DNA of 64,000 nucleotides from NCBI RefSeq assembly GCF_016925535.1, contig NZ_CP070496.1, forward strand, positions 434,001 through 498,000, written 5' to 3'. Shown here piece after piece: positions 1 to 9,471 of this stretch; positions within the stretch are counted from its first letter, which is position 1, and each line of letters begins with the position of its first letter. The position numbers were made by a program, and so were the translations under genes. Under the pieces are notes generated by a model that saw only the letters and a list, made by a program, of their open reading frames with translations, was not told where the DNA came from and made no database searches. Origin of the DNA: Natronoglycomyces albus. Lineage in GTDB: Bacteria; Actinomycetota; Actinomycetes; Mycobacteriales; Micromonosporaceae.

Positions 1-779
1 CAGAAGGCACCGAGGATACCCACGACAAGGCCACGCACCAGTTGTTGTTCTTGTACGTAGCGCCAGCCGTCGGCGAAATCGCGCCACATGCTGTTTTGAG
101 AGTCGGGACGGCCTTCGGGGCGGCCAGAGATCTCTTTGATGCCGAAGTAGACCGTCAACGCGACGATCAGGAACATCAGGGAGTTGATGTAGAGGCCGAT
201 GACCATCGGCTGGGCCCACATGCCCAGGTTCCCCCAGACTCCGGAGCCACGTTCCAGGATGGCCATGAGACCGAAGGCGAGGACGGGGGCGATGCCGTAT
301 GTGGTGGCGAGGGTCAGCTGGTTGGCCATCTCCAACTTGCTCTTGGGAAGCAGGTTGGGCATCGCGGCTTCCTTGGCGGGCATCCACACCATGACGACGG
401 CTTCGATGGCGACTTGGGCGATCATGATCCACACGATCGTGACGCCGACTGAGCCAGTGGCCAGGTACACCGTCGGGATCGACCCCAGAAGCAGGAAGCG
501 AGCGATATCGCAGGTCACCATGGTTTTGCGCCGGTCGAACCGGTCGGCGAAGATGCCAGCTATGGGACCGAAGATCAGGGCGGGGAGGAGTCGCAGGATG
601 ATGACGCCGGAGAACGCCGCGCCTTTGGCGGCGGCTCCCTCGAACAGCGACTGGGCGAAGGCGGCGGAGGCGAACAGCCCCAGCCAGTCTCCGAAGGACG
701 CCAACCCGAGTACGGTCCACAGTCGTCTAAAGGGCGGAATCCGCAAGACCGCCTTCAGGTCAGCTGCTGGGTCGCTCAT
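1..779 (-). CDS. MFS transporter, N-terminal part (runs off window edge)
   Basis: The first ~259 codons are present and the 3' end lies beyond the left edge. The protein starts at the ATG at 779 (MSDPAADLKAVLRIPPFRRL). It has several hydrophobic segments and the loop DRFDRRKTM near residue 80, the typical inter-helix 2-3 motif of major facilitator superfamily drug/metabolite exporters of the MFS_3 type. It should act in the cytoplasmic membrane as a proton-driven permease; the substrate cannot be told. No stop codon interrupts the frame. The closest plus-strand open frames here are antisense shadows. Confidence 0.88.
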   Translation of the reverse strand, partial: MSDPAADLKAVLRIPPFRRLWTVLGLASFGDWLGLFASAAFAQSLFEGAAAKGAAFSGVIILRLLPALIFGPIAGIFADRFDRRKTMVTCDIARFLLLGSIPTVYLATGSVGVTIVWIMIAQVAIEAVVMVWMPAKEAAMPNLLPKSKLEMANQLTLATTYGIAPVLAFGLMAILERGSGVWGNLGMWAQPMVIGLYINSLMFLIVALTVYFGIKEISGRPEGRPDSQNSMWRDFADGWRYVQEQQLVRGLVVGILGAF

Positions 780-2061
780 GGTGGTGGGTGCCTTCCTTGT
801 ATTCACGCTGCCGAGTTGCGCTGGCCACAGAAACTGCCTCGAGCGACACGTCGCGTGGTCGGCCAGAGGATCCCGCGAACCTCGACGCTGGGTGGAGGAC
901 CACCTCGCATCCGGTCACCGACCGGGTTACCTCAGCCTCTAGAGGCCCTGGGGCCTGCCCTCGACGAGCCCGCGCCAGCGTCACTGACTCGAACGTAGTC
1001 GCCCTGAGAGTTGCCCTAGAGGCGAGGTGACGACGTGTTATGACGCCTGAGCAGGTCCTCGACGTGGTTTGCCGAGTCTGGCGGCTGTGAACTAGTGAGA
1101 AACCGACCTGGTTTCACCCGTATTGCTCACCCTCCGCTGCCCTGAAAAGGGCTGGTGTCGCTCGCGCTGGGTCCTGTGTGGGGAGCCAGAGGCAATGCGT
1201 CGTTATTGTCAACGACTATTGCTGTGCATCGATACAGTCAGCCTAGCCCGCGCCGCGAGCTCATGTTTGTTTCGGCCCACTAACTGTGGGCCAGCAGGTT
1301 CGTCGCACCTCAAAAGCGCGCGATGACTACACCGTAGCGGCTGCCGCCGCGCAGCTCAGGGGCGGCAGCCAGCAAACGCGGCCATCGTGACGCAAGAGGA
1401 AAACTGTGAATCATGAGCTTCACGACAGTCGCTTGCCCGGTCGGTCATAGTCGTAGTGGGCAAGCCCATGACTTAGTTGAGTCTGCGCGCCCAGAGGGTT
1501 GTCTCACGGTGGCCCAGCGGTGTCCCTCCGCCCATCTGAGCGCGGTAAATGGCTGTTCTGTGGCCCGGCGAACCTGCCTACCCGGGACCTTCTCCCGGTA
1601 ACATCTCGGCGTACCCACATTGGGGCTCGCACCGCCTGATGGGGCGGCCTGGCCACCGAGTGCGGGCACCTCAGGCGAAGAAGGGAAGTGTTGAGTGCGA
1701 CCGCTGGCCCCCAAACCAGAATCAAGCCAGCGGAATCGGGCAAAATCGCACGTTGAGCTCTCAACTGGGGTCGCCTGAGCGTTGTTGGATCACCACGGCC
1801 AGATGCGGGCCGTGGCACAGGGCCGCCGACCGGGCAGTGAATCGAACCATTCGAGCGCGGTTGCGTTCACCTCCCCAGAGCAGGGCCACATACCGAGCCG
1901 TCAAACATAACCTTTAGCCCCCACCGTCAAACACTGCCGTGACGAAAGGCTTGTGGCGAAAACTCACAACAATGCTTTAAGGCAATGCCCCACGACTCAA
2001 TCCGGGGGACTGAGCCGTCAACATCAGCGTTAATGGTCAAGATTGACTAAACCCACCGCCC
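780..2061. other. Gene-free stretch between MFS and TetR genes
   Basis: No frame in this 1.28 kb has a credible start, ribosome site and protein-like composition; the open frames are short, Arg/Pro/Ser-rich and overlap each other. The only clear structure is a 10-bp perfect inverted repeat (1339-1348 with 1361-1370, GGCTGCCGCC), which could be a terminator for unknown transcripts. It may hold decayed genes. Confidence 0.5.
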
Positions 2062-2994
2062 CTAACGCACTCGATCTCGCAGGTACTCACTCACCATACG
2101 ACGCGCCTCCGACAACGCTTCGTCATCGCCTTCGGGGTCGCGCCTAAATGCCCGCCGCACCAGCGCCTGACCGGTTTCCAGCGCCACGGTGACAGCTTCG
2201 GTCACCCACGGGTCGACCTTGCTGCCGACCAGCTCGGCAACGGTGGCGATGACCTGCTCGGCGATGAGGTCGCCTCCGGTGGTCATGGTCGTGCCACGGC
2301 CCGGATCAATAACGTCGGCCAGATGCAGCACCCGGAATCCGGGAGCCGTGCGGTACATGTGGATGTACTCGTCCACTGCCGCCAGCGTTCCGTCGTGCCA
2401 GGTGGAGATGTGGTGCGCCTCCAGGCGCATGGCGAGCCGGTCCAGATATTGGTCGATGTAGCGCTGGCTCAGTGCCTCGGTGAGGGAACGCTTGTCTCCG
2501 AAAAATTGGTACACCGAACCGATGGCCACGTCCGCGCGTTGGGCGATCGCGGTGGTTGACAGGCGGTCGTAGCCGACCTCTTCGACCAGGCTGGCGGCGG
2601 CGTCCAGCATGCGGGAGACACGGGCGGCAGAGCGCTCCTGCACCGGCAGGCGACGCAGCGCGCCGACCGAGGTGACCGTCTCGGTATGGCGAGTGATCTT
2701 GGGCCGACGCTGCGTCTTGGGTTGGGACGGTGGCTGGGTGGTCTGGTGGGTCGCCGCCGGGCCGCTAGTGGTCTCGGCGGAGCGGGCACGCGGCAGGGAC
2801 GGTTGAGCCGGTGAGGCCGGTTCGGACCCAGCGGTCTTGGCCTCGGAGATGGTTTCCTTCATTAGCCTCTTGCGTCGAGGCAGGTCCGCCGATTCCTTGG
2901 CGCTGTCGGCAGACAGCGCGTCCTCGGCCAATGCTTCTCGAGTCAGAGATTCCTGTGCGACTGTTTCCTGCGACGCGACGGCCGTTGAGCTCAT
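2062..2994 (-). CDS. TetR/AcrR family transcriptional regulator with long disordered N-terminus
   Basis: The protein is 310 aa if started at ATG 2994, which has GGGGGAG about ten bases upstream; the frame stays open to 3135 but that part reads as untranslated. Residues ~1-110 are Ser/Pro/Thr-rich and probably unstructured. Next comes a TetR HTH (RMLDAAASLVEEVGYDRL, then TTAIAQRADVAIGSVYQFFG, ~120-170) and an all-helical ligand-binding/dimerisation domain. TetR proteins are usually repressors that release DNA on ligand binding. The ~100-residue N-terminal extension is unusual for the family (typically ~200 aa). The target is unknown; mshA is transcribed divergently 460 bp away. Confidence 0.85.
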   Translation of the reverse strand: MSSTAVASQETVAQESLTREALAEDALSADSAKESADLPRRKRLMKETISEAKTAGSEPASPAQPSLPRARSAETTSGPAATHQTTQPPSQPKTQRRPKITRHTETVTSVGALRRLPVQERSAARVSRMLDAAASLVEEVGYDRLSTTAIAQRADVAIGSVYQFFGDKRSLTEALSQRYIDQYLDRLAMRLEAHHISTWHDGTLAAVDEYIHMYRTAPGFRVLHLADVIDPGRGTTMTTGGDLIAEQVIATVAELVGSKVDPWVTEAVTVALETGQALVRRAFRRDPEGDDEALSEARRMVSEYLRDRVR

Positions 2995-3228
2995 AAGAGT
3001 TGTCTCCCCCCTTGAAGCTGCTTCCAAAGCGCGGTGGCCGCGTGGTCGGTGGGGCGCTGCGCAATCGAACGTCCCCTCCCGCGGCCGGGCCGACCGACTC
3101 TTGGAAAAGCCTCCTTGTTGACAATTAACTCTCATGATGAACGACTTGTCCGGTTTAACGGGTGAAGCTAACGCTGTGTCGCGAACAAATTTCTATGAGT
3201 CGAATGGTCGAGAGTGTCTCGGAATATA

Positions 3229-3242
3229 TGACTGACTGGTCA
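3229..3242. promoter_or_regulatory. Possible TetR-type operator half-palindrome
   Basis: TGACTGACTGGTCA has symmetric ends (TGAC/GTCA) and resembles TetR-family operators. It lies in the divergent region between the TetR gene and mshA. The site is inferred; the inner bases are not symmetric. Confidence 0.22.
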
Positions 3243-3451
3243 CGTTCTCCTTAGAAGGTTGTGTCGTGACCTCCTCTGGCGTGAAAATTAACGAGGTTCG
3301 CAATGCGCCGACGCCGACCGATCTCAAGGCACTTCGGTCCGGTCGTTGGGGTATTGCCCAACGTCGGTGTTCGTCTAGCCCACGAGTGCCGCAGGCAACC
3401 CTATGTTTGCCGCATAACCTGCGCAGAATGTGAAGGAGGCTGGGAAGACGT

Positions 3452-5023
3452 GTGCCTATGGTCCGGTGGGTTCAAGCAGATGCTGCTGCGGCCAACCGGC
3501 AAGACAGTCCCTCACACGGGGCCCACGGCGGTGGGCCAGCCGCAGGCGTGTCTGGGCACACACTCCGATCAGTCTCGGCATCAATAGAAAGGCACAGGAC
3601 CTTGTCCTTCTCCCGTGGTCGCTTCTCCTCCGTTCCCTCGCCTCGCCGCGACCCCCGCAACCGTCGCTCGCTTCCGCGCCGCGTCGCCATGCTGTCGATG
3701 CACACCTCCCCGCTGGCACAGCCCGGAACCGGTGACGCTGGTGGAATGAACGTCTACATCGACCAAACCGCGAAACAACTGGTAAGCCGTGGTGTCGAGG
3801 TCGAGGTCTTCACCCGGGCCACCTCCTCGTCCGAGCCTCAGAGCGTCGTCACCGACCACGGCGTCGTGGTGCACCACGTTCCCGCTGGCCCGTTTGAAGG
3901 ACTCTCCAAGCACGACCTGCCCGGTCAGCTATGTGCCTTCGCGGCCGGAATCTTGCGCACCGAGGCCCACCGCCCCGAGGGCTACTTCGACCTACTTCAC
4001 AGCCACTACTGGCTCTCCGGCCAGGCCGGATGGATCGTCGCCGACCGTTGGAACGTGCCGCTCCTGCACACCTTTCACACCTTGGCCAAAGTCAAGAACG
4101 ACAATCTTGCCGCCGGCGACACTCCCGAGCCGCTGGGCCGCATCATCGGCGAAGAGCAGGTCGTGGGCGCGAGTGACCGCCTCATTGCCAACACTCCCGC
4201 CGAAGCCCGCGACCTCTACCAGTACTACGAGGCACCGACCGACGCCATCGACGTGGTTTCCCCAGGAGTCGATCTGGGAATCTTTCGACCAGTGACCGGC
4301 AGCGGCGAACCCGAAATCAGCACCAATGACCCCCTCGCCGCCACAGTGCACGGGCGCCCCTCCGACCGAGCCCCGAGCATAAGCTCTCCCGCCCTATCCA
4401 AGGCCGCGGCGCGCGCCCAGTTGGGTCTAGACCCGCAAGATCTCGTCGTGGCCTTCGTGGGCCGCATCCAACCGGCCAAGGCTCCCGATGTCCTCCTCCA
4501 TGGATTCTCCCGCCTGCGCGAACGACACCCCGAACTGTCCGGTCGCCTCAAAGCCCTCTTCGTCGGTGGCCCCTCCAACTCCCACGCCAACTGGCTGCCC
4601 GACCTCATCACCGCCCACGGCCTAGACGAGTGTGTTCAGCAACTCCCTCCGCGCACCGGCAATGACCTCGCCAACCTCTATCGGGCCGCCGATGTCGTCG
4701 CCTTCCCCAGCCACAACGAATCCTTCGGACTGGTCGCCCTCGAAGCCCAGGCCTGCGGCACACCGGTCATCGCCTCCAACGTGGGCGGACTCGCCACCGT
4801 CGTTGACGACCAGCGCACGGGAACTCTGGTCAACGGTCACGCCGCCGACGACTGGGCGGCCGCCTTGCACCAGCTGCTGACCGATGCCGACCTGCGGCAC
4901 AAGTATGGACGCGAAGCCAGTGCCCATGCCCAGCACTACAGTTGGTCATCGACGGCCGAAGGTCTGCTGCACTCCTACGTGCGCGCCCGACAAGCCGCCC
5001 GTGCCTTGGTGGCGTGCAGTTGA
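3452..5023 (+). CDS. mshA: D-inositol-3-phosphate glycosyltransferase MshA
   Basis: A GT4-family glycosyltransferase that transfers GlcNAc from UDP-GlcNAc to inositol 3-phosphate, the first step of mycothiol synthesis in the cytosol. Diagnostic features are PGTGDAGGMNVYI (UDP/acceptor loop), FVGRIQPAKAPD opening the C-terminal Rossmann fold, and ESFGLVALEAQACGTPVIAS with the E-x7-E motif. The start is unsure. GTG 3452 has AAGGAGG at 3433-3439 but gives an ~80-residue extension absent from most homologues. TTG 3602, preceded by GAAAGG, gives 473 aa and fits the family better. There is an unusual insert (~290-330) rich in Ser/Pro between the two lobes. ybjN and gpmA follow, as in other actinomycetes. 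Confidence 0.93.
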   Translation: MPMVRWVQADAAAANRQDSPSHGAHGGGPAAGVSGHTLRSVSASIERHRTLSFSRGRFSSVPSPRRDPRNRRSLPRRVAMLSMHTSPLAQPGTGDAGGMNVYIDQTAKQLVSRGVEVEVFTRATSSSEPQSVVTDHGVVVHHVPAGPFEGLSKHDLPGQLCAFAAGILRTEAHRPEGYFDLLHSHYWLSGQAGWIVADRWNVPLLHTFHTLAKVKNDNLAAGDTPEPLGRIIGEEQVVGASDRLIANTPAEARDLYQYYEAPTDAIDVVSPGVDLGIFRPVTGSGEPEISTNDPLAATVHGRPSDRAPSISSPALSKAAARAQLGLDPQDLVVAFVGRIQPAKAPDVLLHGFSRLRERHPELSGRLKALFVGGPSNSHANWLPDLITAHGLDECVQQLPPRTGNDLANLYRAADVVAFPSHNESFGLVALEAQACGTPVIASNVGGLATVVDDQRTGTLVNGHAADDWAAALHQLLTDADLRHKYGREASAHAQHYSWSSTAEGLLHSYVRARQAARALVACS

Positions 5024-5088
5024 GGCGACGCGGGGCCCATAATGCATACCCACTGTCATTTGTCATTGAGGGAGGATGAGCCGAGGCT

Positions 5089-5601
5089 GTGAACACCGAA
5101 CACCGCAACACGCGAGCGCTGGCCGATCAACTGGACGTCATCTTGCGAAGCATGGATGTCGATTACACCAAGAACGATGCGGGCCTGCTCTTCACCGTGT
5201 CGATCCCGGGCGAACGCCGTAAGACCATCGACGTCACGTTGGTGGTCGAAGATCACGCTTTGAAAGTTCTCAGCTTTGTCGCGCGCTGTCCCGAGGAGCG
5301 CCACCAGCAGGTGTGGGAGGAGCTTTTGCGGCGTAACTTCGAGCTGTTCAGCGTCGCCTTCACCATCGACGACCGTGACCACGACATTTATCTAGTGGGG
5401 CGCGTCTCGCACAGCAGTGTCAATGAGCATGACATCGACCGGCTGCTCGGCGTCGTCCACCAGGCCACCGATGGGGTGTTCAATCGGATTTTGGAGCTGG
5501 GGTTCGAATCCTCGATTCGGCAAGAGTGGCGGTGGCGGCTGGATCGCGGCGAGTCGACCGTGAACCTGCAGGCGTTCGAGCAGTTCAAGCCTCGCGATTA
5601 G
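5089..5601 (+). CDS. YbjN-domain protein
   Basis: A 170-aa soluble protein starting at GTG 5089, 65 bp after mshA. The fold is that of the YbjN / bacterial sensory-transduction-regulator family (type III secretion chaperone-like alpha/beta fold), with the typical core VARCPEERHQQVWEELLRRN and EQFKP near the end. The biochemical role is not known; the family is encoded next to mshA and phosphoglycerate mutase in many actinomycetes, so co-transcription with mshA is likely. Its last 17 bases overlap the 3' end of the convergent lipid kinase gene. Confidence 0.85.
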   Translation: MNTEHRNTRALADQLDVILRSMDVDYTKNDAGLLFTVSIPGERRKTIDVTLVVEDHALKVLSFVARCPEERHQQVWEELLRRNFELFSVAFTIDDRDHDIYLVGRVSHSSVNEHDIDRLLGVVHQATDGVFNRILELGFESSIRQEWRWRLDRGESTVNLQAFEQFKPRD

Positions 5602-6487
5602 CGGGTGACGGTGGGGCGAACACGGAGAGGGCTTCGGGCACGGCGGTGAAGGTCTGCGGCAATGGACCTAGCCGTTCCCCGTCCACGTAGGCACAGATAT
5701 CGGGCGCGTTGACGCGGACGCTCCTGGCTTGCCGCACTTCCACGAAGGGAAGGCGCACGTGAGTACCCGCGTAGACCCTGGGGAAGACCGTCAGCAGCTT
5801 CGCTCTTGACAGCGGCTTGACGACCATGACGTCGAACAGGCCGTCGTCGGGCCGCGCCGAGGGTACTACCTTCATTCCGCCCCCGTAGTAGGGCATATTG
5901 CCGATGGCCACCAGCATCGCCTGCGTCGACCACTTTTGGCCGTCCAACTCCAGTTCATAGGGCACCGCGGTGAAGACGCCCAGTTCGGCTAGCATCGCCA
6001 GGTTGTACCGCAGCCGACCTTGGGGCCAGCGCATACGATTGGCTCGCTCGTTGACGCGGGCGTCGAATCCAGCCGCGACGACCCCGCCGAACCAGCGTCC
6101 CGAGGCTTTCCCCAGGTCGATTTTTCGTATTCGGCCCGCGCCAACATAGTCGGCCGCCCGCAGCGGGTTGCGCAGCGGCAGGCCCAGCGCGCGGGCGATG
6201 TCGTTGCCACCCCCGGCGGGGATGATTCCCAGCGGGGTGTTTCTCCCGGCCACAGCTTGCAGGCCCAGGTGAACCATGCCATCGCCGCCGACGAGGACGA
6301 GGGCGTCGGTACCTCCTTTGACCGCGGCTTCGGCGAGCTCGCCGCTGTGGCCCGCGTCGGTGCCGATCATGGTTTGCACAGTGAACCCGGCGATTGTCAG
6401 ATGGGTGGCCACGCGCGAGCCGATGCGCTCGCCCCGGCCTCGGCCCGAAGTCGGGTTGATCAAAAGAGTGATATCGCGCATAGTCAC
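5585..6487 (-). CDS. Diacylglycerol/lipid kinase family protein (DagK/YegS-like)
   Basis: A 300-aa protein (GTG 6487; ATG 6481 is also possible) with the DAGK catalytic fold. It shows NPTSGRGRG near residue 10, the nucleotide-binding GGDGMVH, and [18 protein letters not shown], the signature of the family. It should phosphorylate a membrane lipid (diacylglycerol, sphingoid base or related) with ATP. The C-terminal half carries the beta-sandwich with YVDGERLG, typical of YegS/BmrU enzymes. It is inserted in opposite orientation between ybjN and gpmA, so it interrupts an otherwise conserved gene order. Confidence 0.88.
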   Translation of the reverse strand: MTMRDITLLINPTSGRGRGERIGSRVATHLTIAGFTVQTMIGTDAGHSGELAEAAVKGGTDALVLVGGDGMVHLGLQAVAGRNTPLGIIPAGGGNDIARALGLPLRNPLRAADYVGAGRIRKIDLGKASGRWFGGVVAAGFDARVNERANRMRWPQGRLRYNLAMLAELGVFTAVPYELELDGQKWSTQAMLVAIGNMPYYGGGMKVVPSARPDDGLFDVMVVKPLSRAKLLTVFPRVYAGTHVRLPFVEVRQARSVRVNAPDICAYVDGERLGPLPQTFTAVPEALSVFAPPSPANREA

Positions 6488-6608
6488 GCTCGCAGCCTAT
6501 CGGTCCGTCTTGCCGCGTTGGTGGGTAACTGGTCTCATCGGCGGCGAGGAGCTAACAATCACGCGCCCCAACTACTGCCACGGTATGAGACGCGGCAGGA
6601 TAGGGGAC

Positions 6609-7358
6609 ATGACCGCTACTCTCGTGTTGCTTCGCCACGGCGAAAGCGAATGGAACGCTAAGAACCTCTTCACCGGCTGGGTTGACGTCGATCTGACCGC
6701 TGAGGGTGAGAAGGAAGGCGAACGCGGTGGCCAGTTGCTGGCCGAGGCGCAGATCGCCCCGGAGGTGGTGCACACCTCGCTGATGCGACGGGCGATCCGC
6801 ACCGCGGAGATCTCGCTCAACGCGATCGATCGCCACTGGATTCCGGTGAAACGTCATTGGCGGCTCAACGAGCGCCATTATGGAGCCTTGCAGGGGAAGA
6901 ACAAGGCCGAGACGCTGGAGGAATTCGGCGAGGAACAGTTCATGACCTGGCGTCGCTCCTACGACACGCCGCCGCCGCCCATCGCGCCGGACAATGAGTT
7001 CTCTCAGGTGGGCGACCCTCGCTACGCCCATCTTCCCGAGGAGATCATGCCGCGCACCGAGTGCTTGAAGGACGTGCTGGAGCGGATGATGCCCTACTGG
7101 TATGACGCGCTGGTGCCGGACCTGCAAGCTGGCAAGACGGTGCTGGTGGCCGCGCACGGGAACTCGCTGCGGGCGCTGGTGAAGCACCTGGAAGGGGTGT
7201 CCGACGAGGACATCGTCGGCTTGAACATCCCCACCGGCATGCCGCTGGTGTACAAGATCGACCAGACCACGTTGCGAGCCGAGGGGCCCGGGGAGTACCT
7301 GGATCCGCAGGCGGCAGCCGAGGCGGCCGCGAAGGTGGCCGCGCAGGGTAAGAAATAG
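6609..7358 (+). CDS. gpmA: 2,3-bisphosphoglycerate-dependent phosphoglycerate mutase
   Basis: A glycolytic/gluconeogenic enzyme interconverting 3- and 2-phosphoglycerate; 249 aa from ATG 6609 (GGATAGGGG upstream), the usual length. The catalytic loop [10 protein letters not shown] (phospho-His10), [10 protein letters not shown] and [10 protein letters not shown] (second His) are all intact. The open frame extends upstream to 6276, but that part overlaps the divergent lipid kinase and is not coding. A strong hairpin at 7413 ends the transcript. Confidence 0.95.
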   Translation: MTATLVLLRHGESEWNAKNLFTGWVDVDLTAEGEKEGERGGQLLAEAQIAPEVVHTSLMRRAIRTAEISLNAIDRHWIPVKRHWRLNERHYGALQGKNKAETLEEFGEEQFMTWRRSYDTPPPPIAPDNEFSQVGDPRYAHLPEEIMPRTECLKDVLERMMPYWYDALVPDLQAGKTVLVAAHGNSLRALVKHLEGVSDEDIVGLNIPTGMPLVYKIDQTTLRAEGPGEYLDPQAAAEAAAKVAAQGKK

Positions 7359-7412
7359 CGGTTGTCCGGGCTGACCGTTCGAGCCTGACCGTAGGCAGTG
7401 TTTGGCAACCAC

Positions 7413-7452
7413 CGTGGGGTGGGGCTGGCGTTAACGCCAGCCCCACCCCACG
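7413..7452. terminator. Bidirectional terminator between gpmA and the converging HTH/methylase-like gene
   Basis: A perfect 18-bp inverted repeat (CGTGGGGTGGGGCTGGCG and its complement) around a TTAA loop, 54 bp after the gpmA stop and downstream of the convergent gene. The plus strand continues with a T-containing tract (CCTTGTTTGTG). Confidence 0.85.
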
Positions 7453-7600
7453 CCTTGTTTGTGGGCCGATGCGCTGTGGCCGGGGACCGCACTCCTGGTC
7501 GCAGGTTTGGCACGGCGCCGGTCTCAAGATGTAGTGGTCGATCCCGGCGGCGCGATGCGGTAGACGGCGCGCCGGTGATGTTCTCACCTATGCCGAACGA

Positions 7601-9337
7601 TCATGCGTCGGCCGGGCGAACGGTCCCCGTGGCGAGGCCGTTCGCGGCCAGCAACGTTATCCGATCCAGTTCTTCGCGGGTGCGCCGCAGGTGCTCGCGC
7701 TCAGCCAGCAGTTGTCGAAACGCCGCCCCGAGTCGTTGTTGCTCCTCCAGCGGCAGCTGGGGCACCCGCACCGATCTGAGCTGGTGTTTGCCCGTCGACG
7801 TGGAGGTGCCCGCCGCGCTGGTCAACTGCGCGGTGAGCAGTACGGCGAGCCATCCGGGGTCGATGCTGTGGGGTGGGCATACGACCGCGATCGCGCCCGA
7901 GTCGACTGTGTCCAATGAGCCGATTGTCGTGATGGCGACTCCGTCGACGAAGGTGACCTTCACTCCTTCGGACTCTGGTAGCGAGACCGGACCCAGGTGT
8001 ATCTCAAGCTTTAGCGTCTCCTCTAGCTCGGCCAATGTCGCCACCGGATGGACTTCGGGTTGGCTGGCCTCGACTGAGACGAGGTCGGGCAGTGGTGTTG
8101 TGCGCCCCAGTAGTTCCCGCAGCGGCTCTGTCTCGGCCCGGAAGTCGGAGACGTCCAATGTGGCGTTGGTGAGATATGACTGCGGTGTCACGTCGACCGT
8201 CTCGTTGAGCACGTGGACCAGCGGAACGGTACGTGAATGCGTGGTGGCGAGGCTCGCCGCGGGCTGGGCGCGGAATTGTGGCCAGGTCTGGGCGGTGTCT
8301 TCTCCGTTCGCCAGTAGCAGTTGCGTCGGTGGATGGTGTGGGTCGGGGTGGCGCAAGACCCACAGGTGGGCTTTCGCGTGGCTGAGGCCAATGACCGCTT
8401 GCAGGGCTCCCTGTCGCAACAGTTCGGCCCGTATCCGTCGTCCGGAGCGCCTATAGGCCGCTAGTAGTGGCATGACGAGCAGCGCCACTCCGGATGGGGC
8501 GACGCGGCGTAGGCACAGTTGGGCCCACGCCAGTTCGTGTTCGATCCGTGGAGGCGTGCCGAACGTGTAGGGGCTGGCCGCACCCAGTTGCTGGCTTTCC
8601 CAGGTGGGGAATCTATTGGGTGGACGACACACGACGAGGGAAAAGCGCCCTTCGTTCGGGTCGGGACTGGCGATGGGCGCGCTGGCGGTGCACGAGATGT
8701 CGGCGTTGGGGAAGGCCAGGGTGAGTCGGGCCTGGGCGATGGCGACCCGGGCGGGGTCGGCGTCTTCCCCGGCGATGGCCCTCAGCCGCATGGAGGCGGG
8801 CATCGCCGCGCCGAGGGCCAAGAGCGCGTCTCCGTCATGACAGTTCGGGTCGTGGAGGGAAACCGTGGTGGCTTCCGGAGCGAGGATCGCGGCCAGCTGG
8901 GCTAGCTCGCTGTGGTCGCCGCCGCGCATCTCGCCGTCGCGGGCGCGTTCGAGAAAGAACTCCAGCAAATCGCCCGGTGAGTGTTGCCCGCCAAGTTGGT
9001 TTAGCTGATGGCGTATGTCCGCGTCCCAGCCTGGCGGTGTGGCCCCGGTCAGTGCGCTACCGAGGTCGGCGACGAGCGCGTGTGGGTCTCCATAGGCGGA
9101 TACGAGGCTGAACCATAGCCGGTCAGGCTCGGTGATGTTCAGTTGTTTTCCCTGTTGTTGAGCCCATTCTTCGATGTCCGCGAGCCGGAATAGCGGCCGG
9201 GTGGCAGTGCCGCCTGCCGGTTCGGGAAAGCTGGCCAGCCGCCGCCGCCAGTTGCTGACGGCGGGGCGGTTCACATTCGCGAAGCGGGCGATGTCGGTGA
9301 GTGTCACGGCTGCGGCCGATGCCGTTGGTGTAGCCAA
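7601..9337 (-). CDS. HTH / degenerate N6-adenine DNA methylase / specificity-subunit-like fusion
   Basis: A 578-aa protein from TTG 9337, which has AGGAGG five bases upstream; the frame upstream is divergent promoter. Residues ~10-75 form an HTH (DIARFANVNRPAVSNWRRR, then LFRLADIEEW). The middle (~150-370) resembles the HsdM methylase fold, with LLRQGALQAVIGL as in HsdM and a stretch after PSGVALLVMP. The SAM motif reads HDPNCHDGDAL instead of DPxCGxGG, and the catalytic NPPF/Y is CRPPNR. The C-terminal third resembles an HsdS target-recognition half with its helix (PLEEQQRLGAAFRQLLAER). Catalysis therefore looks lost, and a DNA-binding regulatory role is an inference. Similar HTH-methylase-like proteins are often annotated N-6 DNA methylase. 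Confidence 0.78.
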   Translation of the reverse strand: MATPTASAAAVTLTDIARFANVNRPAVSNWRRRLASFPEPAGGTATRPLFRLADIEEWAQQQGKQLNITEPDRLWFSLVSAYGDPHALVADLGSALTGATPPGWDADIRHQLNQLGGQHSPGDLLEFFLERARDGEMRGGDHSELAQLAAILAPEATTVSLHDPNCHDGDALLALGAAMPASMRLRAIAGEDADPARVAIAQARLTLAFPNADISCTASAPIASPDPNEGRFSLVVCRPPNRFPTWESQQLGAASPYTFGTPPRIEHELAWAQLCLRRVAPSGVALLVMPLLAAYRRSGRRIRAELLRQGALQAVIGLSHAKAHLWVLRHPDPHHPPTQLLLANGEDTAQTWPQFRAQPAASLATTHSRTVPLVHVLNETVDVTPQSYLTNATLDVSDFRAETEPLRELLGRTTPLPDLVSVEASQPEVHPVATLAELEETLKLEIHLGPVSLPESEGVKVTFVDGVAITTIGSLDTVDSGAIAVVCPPHSIDPGWLAVLLTAQLTSAAGTSTSTGKHQLRSVRVPQLPLEEQQRLGAAFRQLLAEREHLRRTREELDRITLLAANGLATGTVRPADA

Positions 9338-9403
9338 GGGAGCCTCCTGAGCTGCTCTTACGAGCGTGAATCGCAGCATATCGCATCGAGTTAAGCACCC
9401 CGG

Positions 9404-9437
9404 TTCACGGCGTGATAAGCTGTGAAGTAGATTCACA
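9404..9437. promoter_or_regulatory. Clustered TTCAC/GTGAA palindromes in divergent promoter
   Basis: Two adjacent palindromes, TCACGGCGTGA (9405-9415) and TGTGAAGTAGATTCACA (9421-9437), lie between the methylase-like gene and the lipoprotein gene. Further GTGAA half-sites flank them at 9366 and 9450. The repeated TTCAC/GTGAA module in a divergent promoter is typical of an operator, and the HTH protein next door is the obvious candidate ligand. Confidence 0.55.
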
Positions 9438-9471
9438 AGTATATCGGACGTGAATATACCGAACATGGAGA

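Noticed and set aside
3303-3587. 94-aa frame before mshA
   Set aside because: No ribosome site and overlaps the mshA start; Cys/Arg-rich chance frame.
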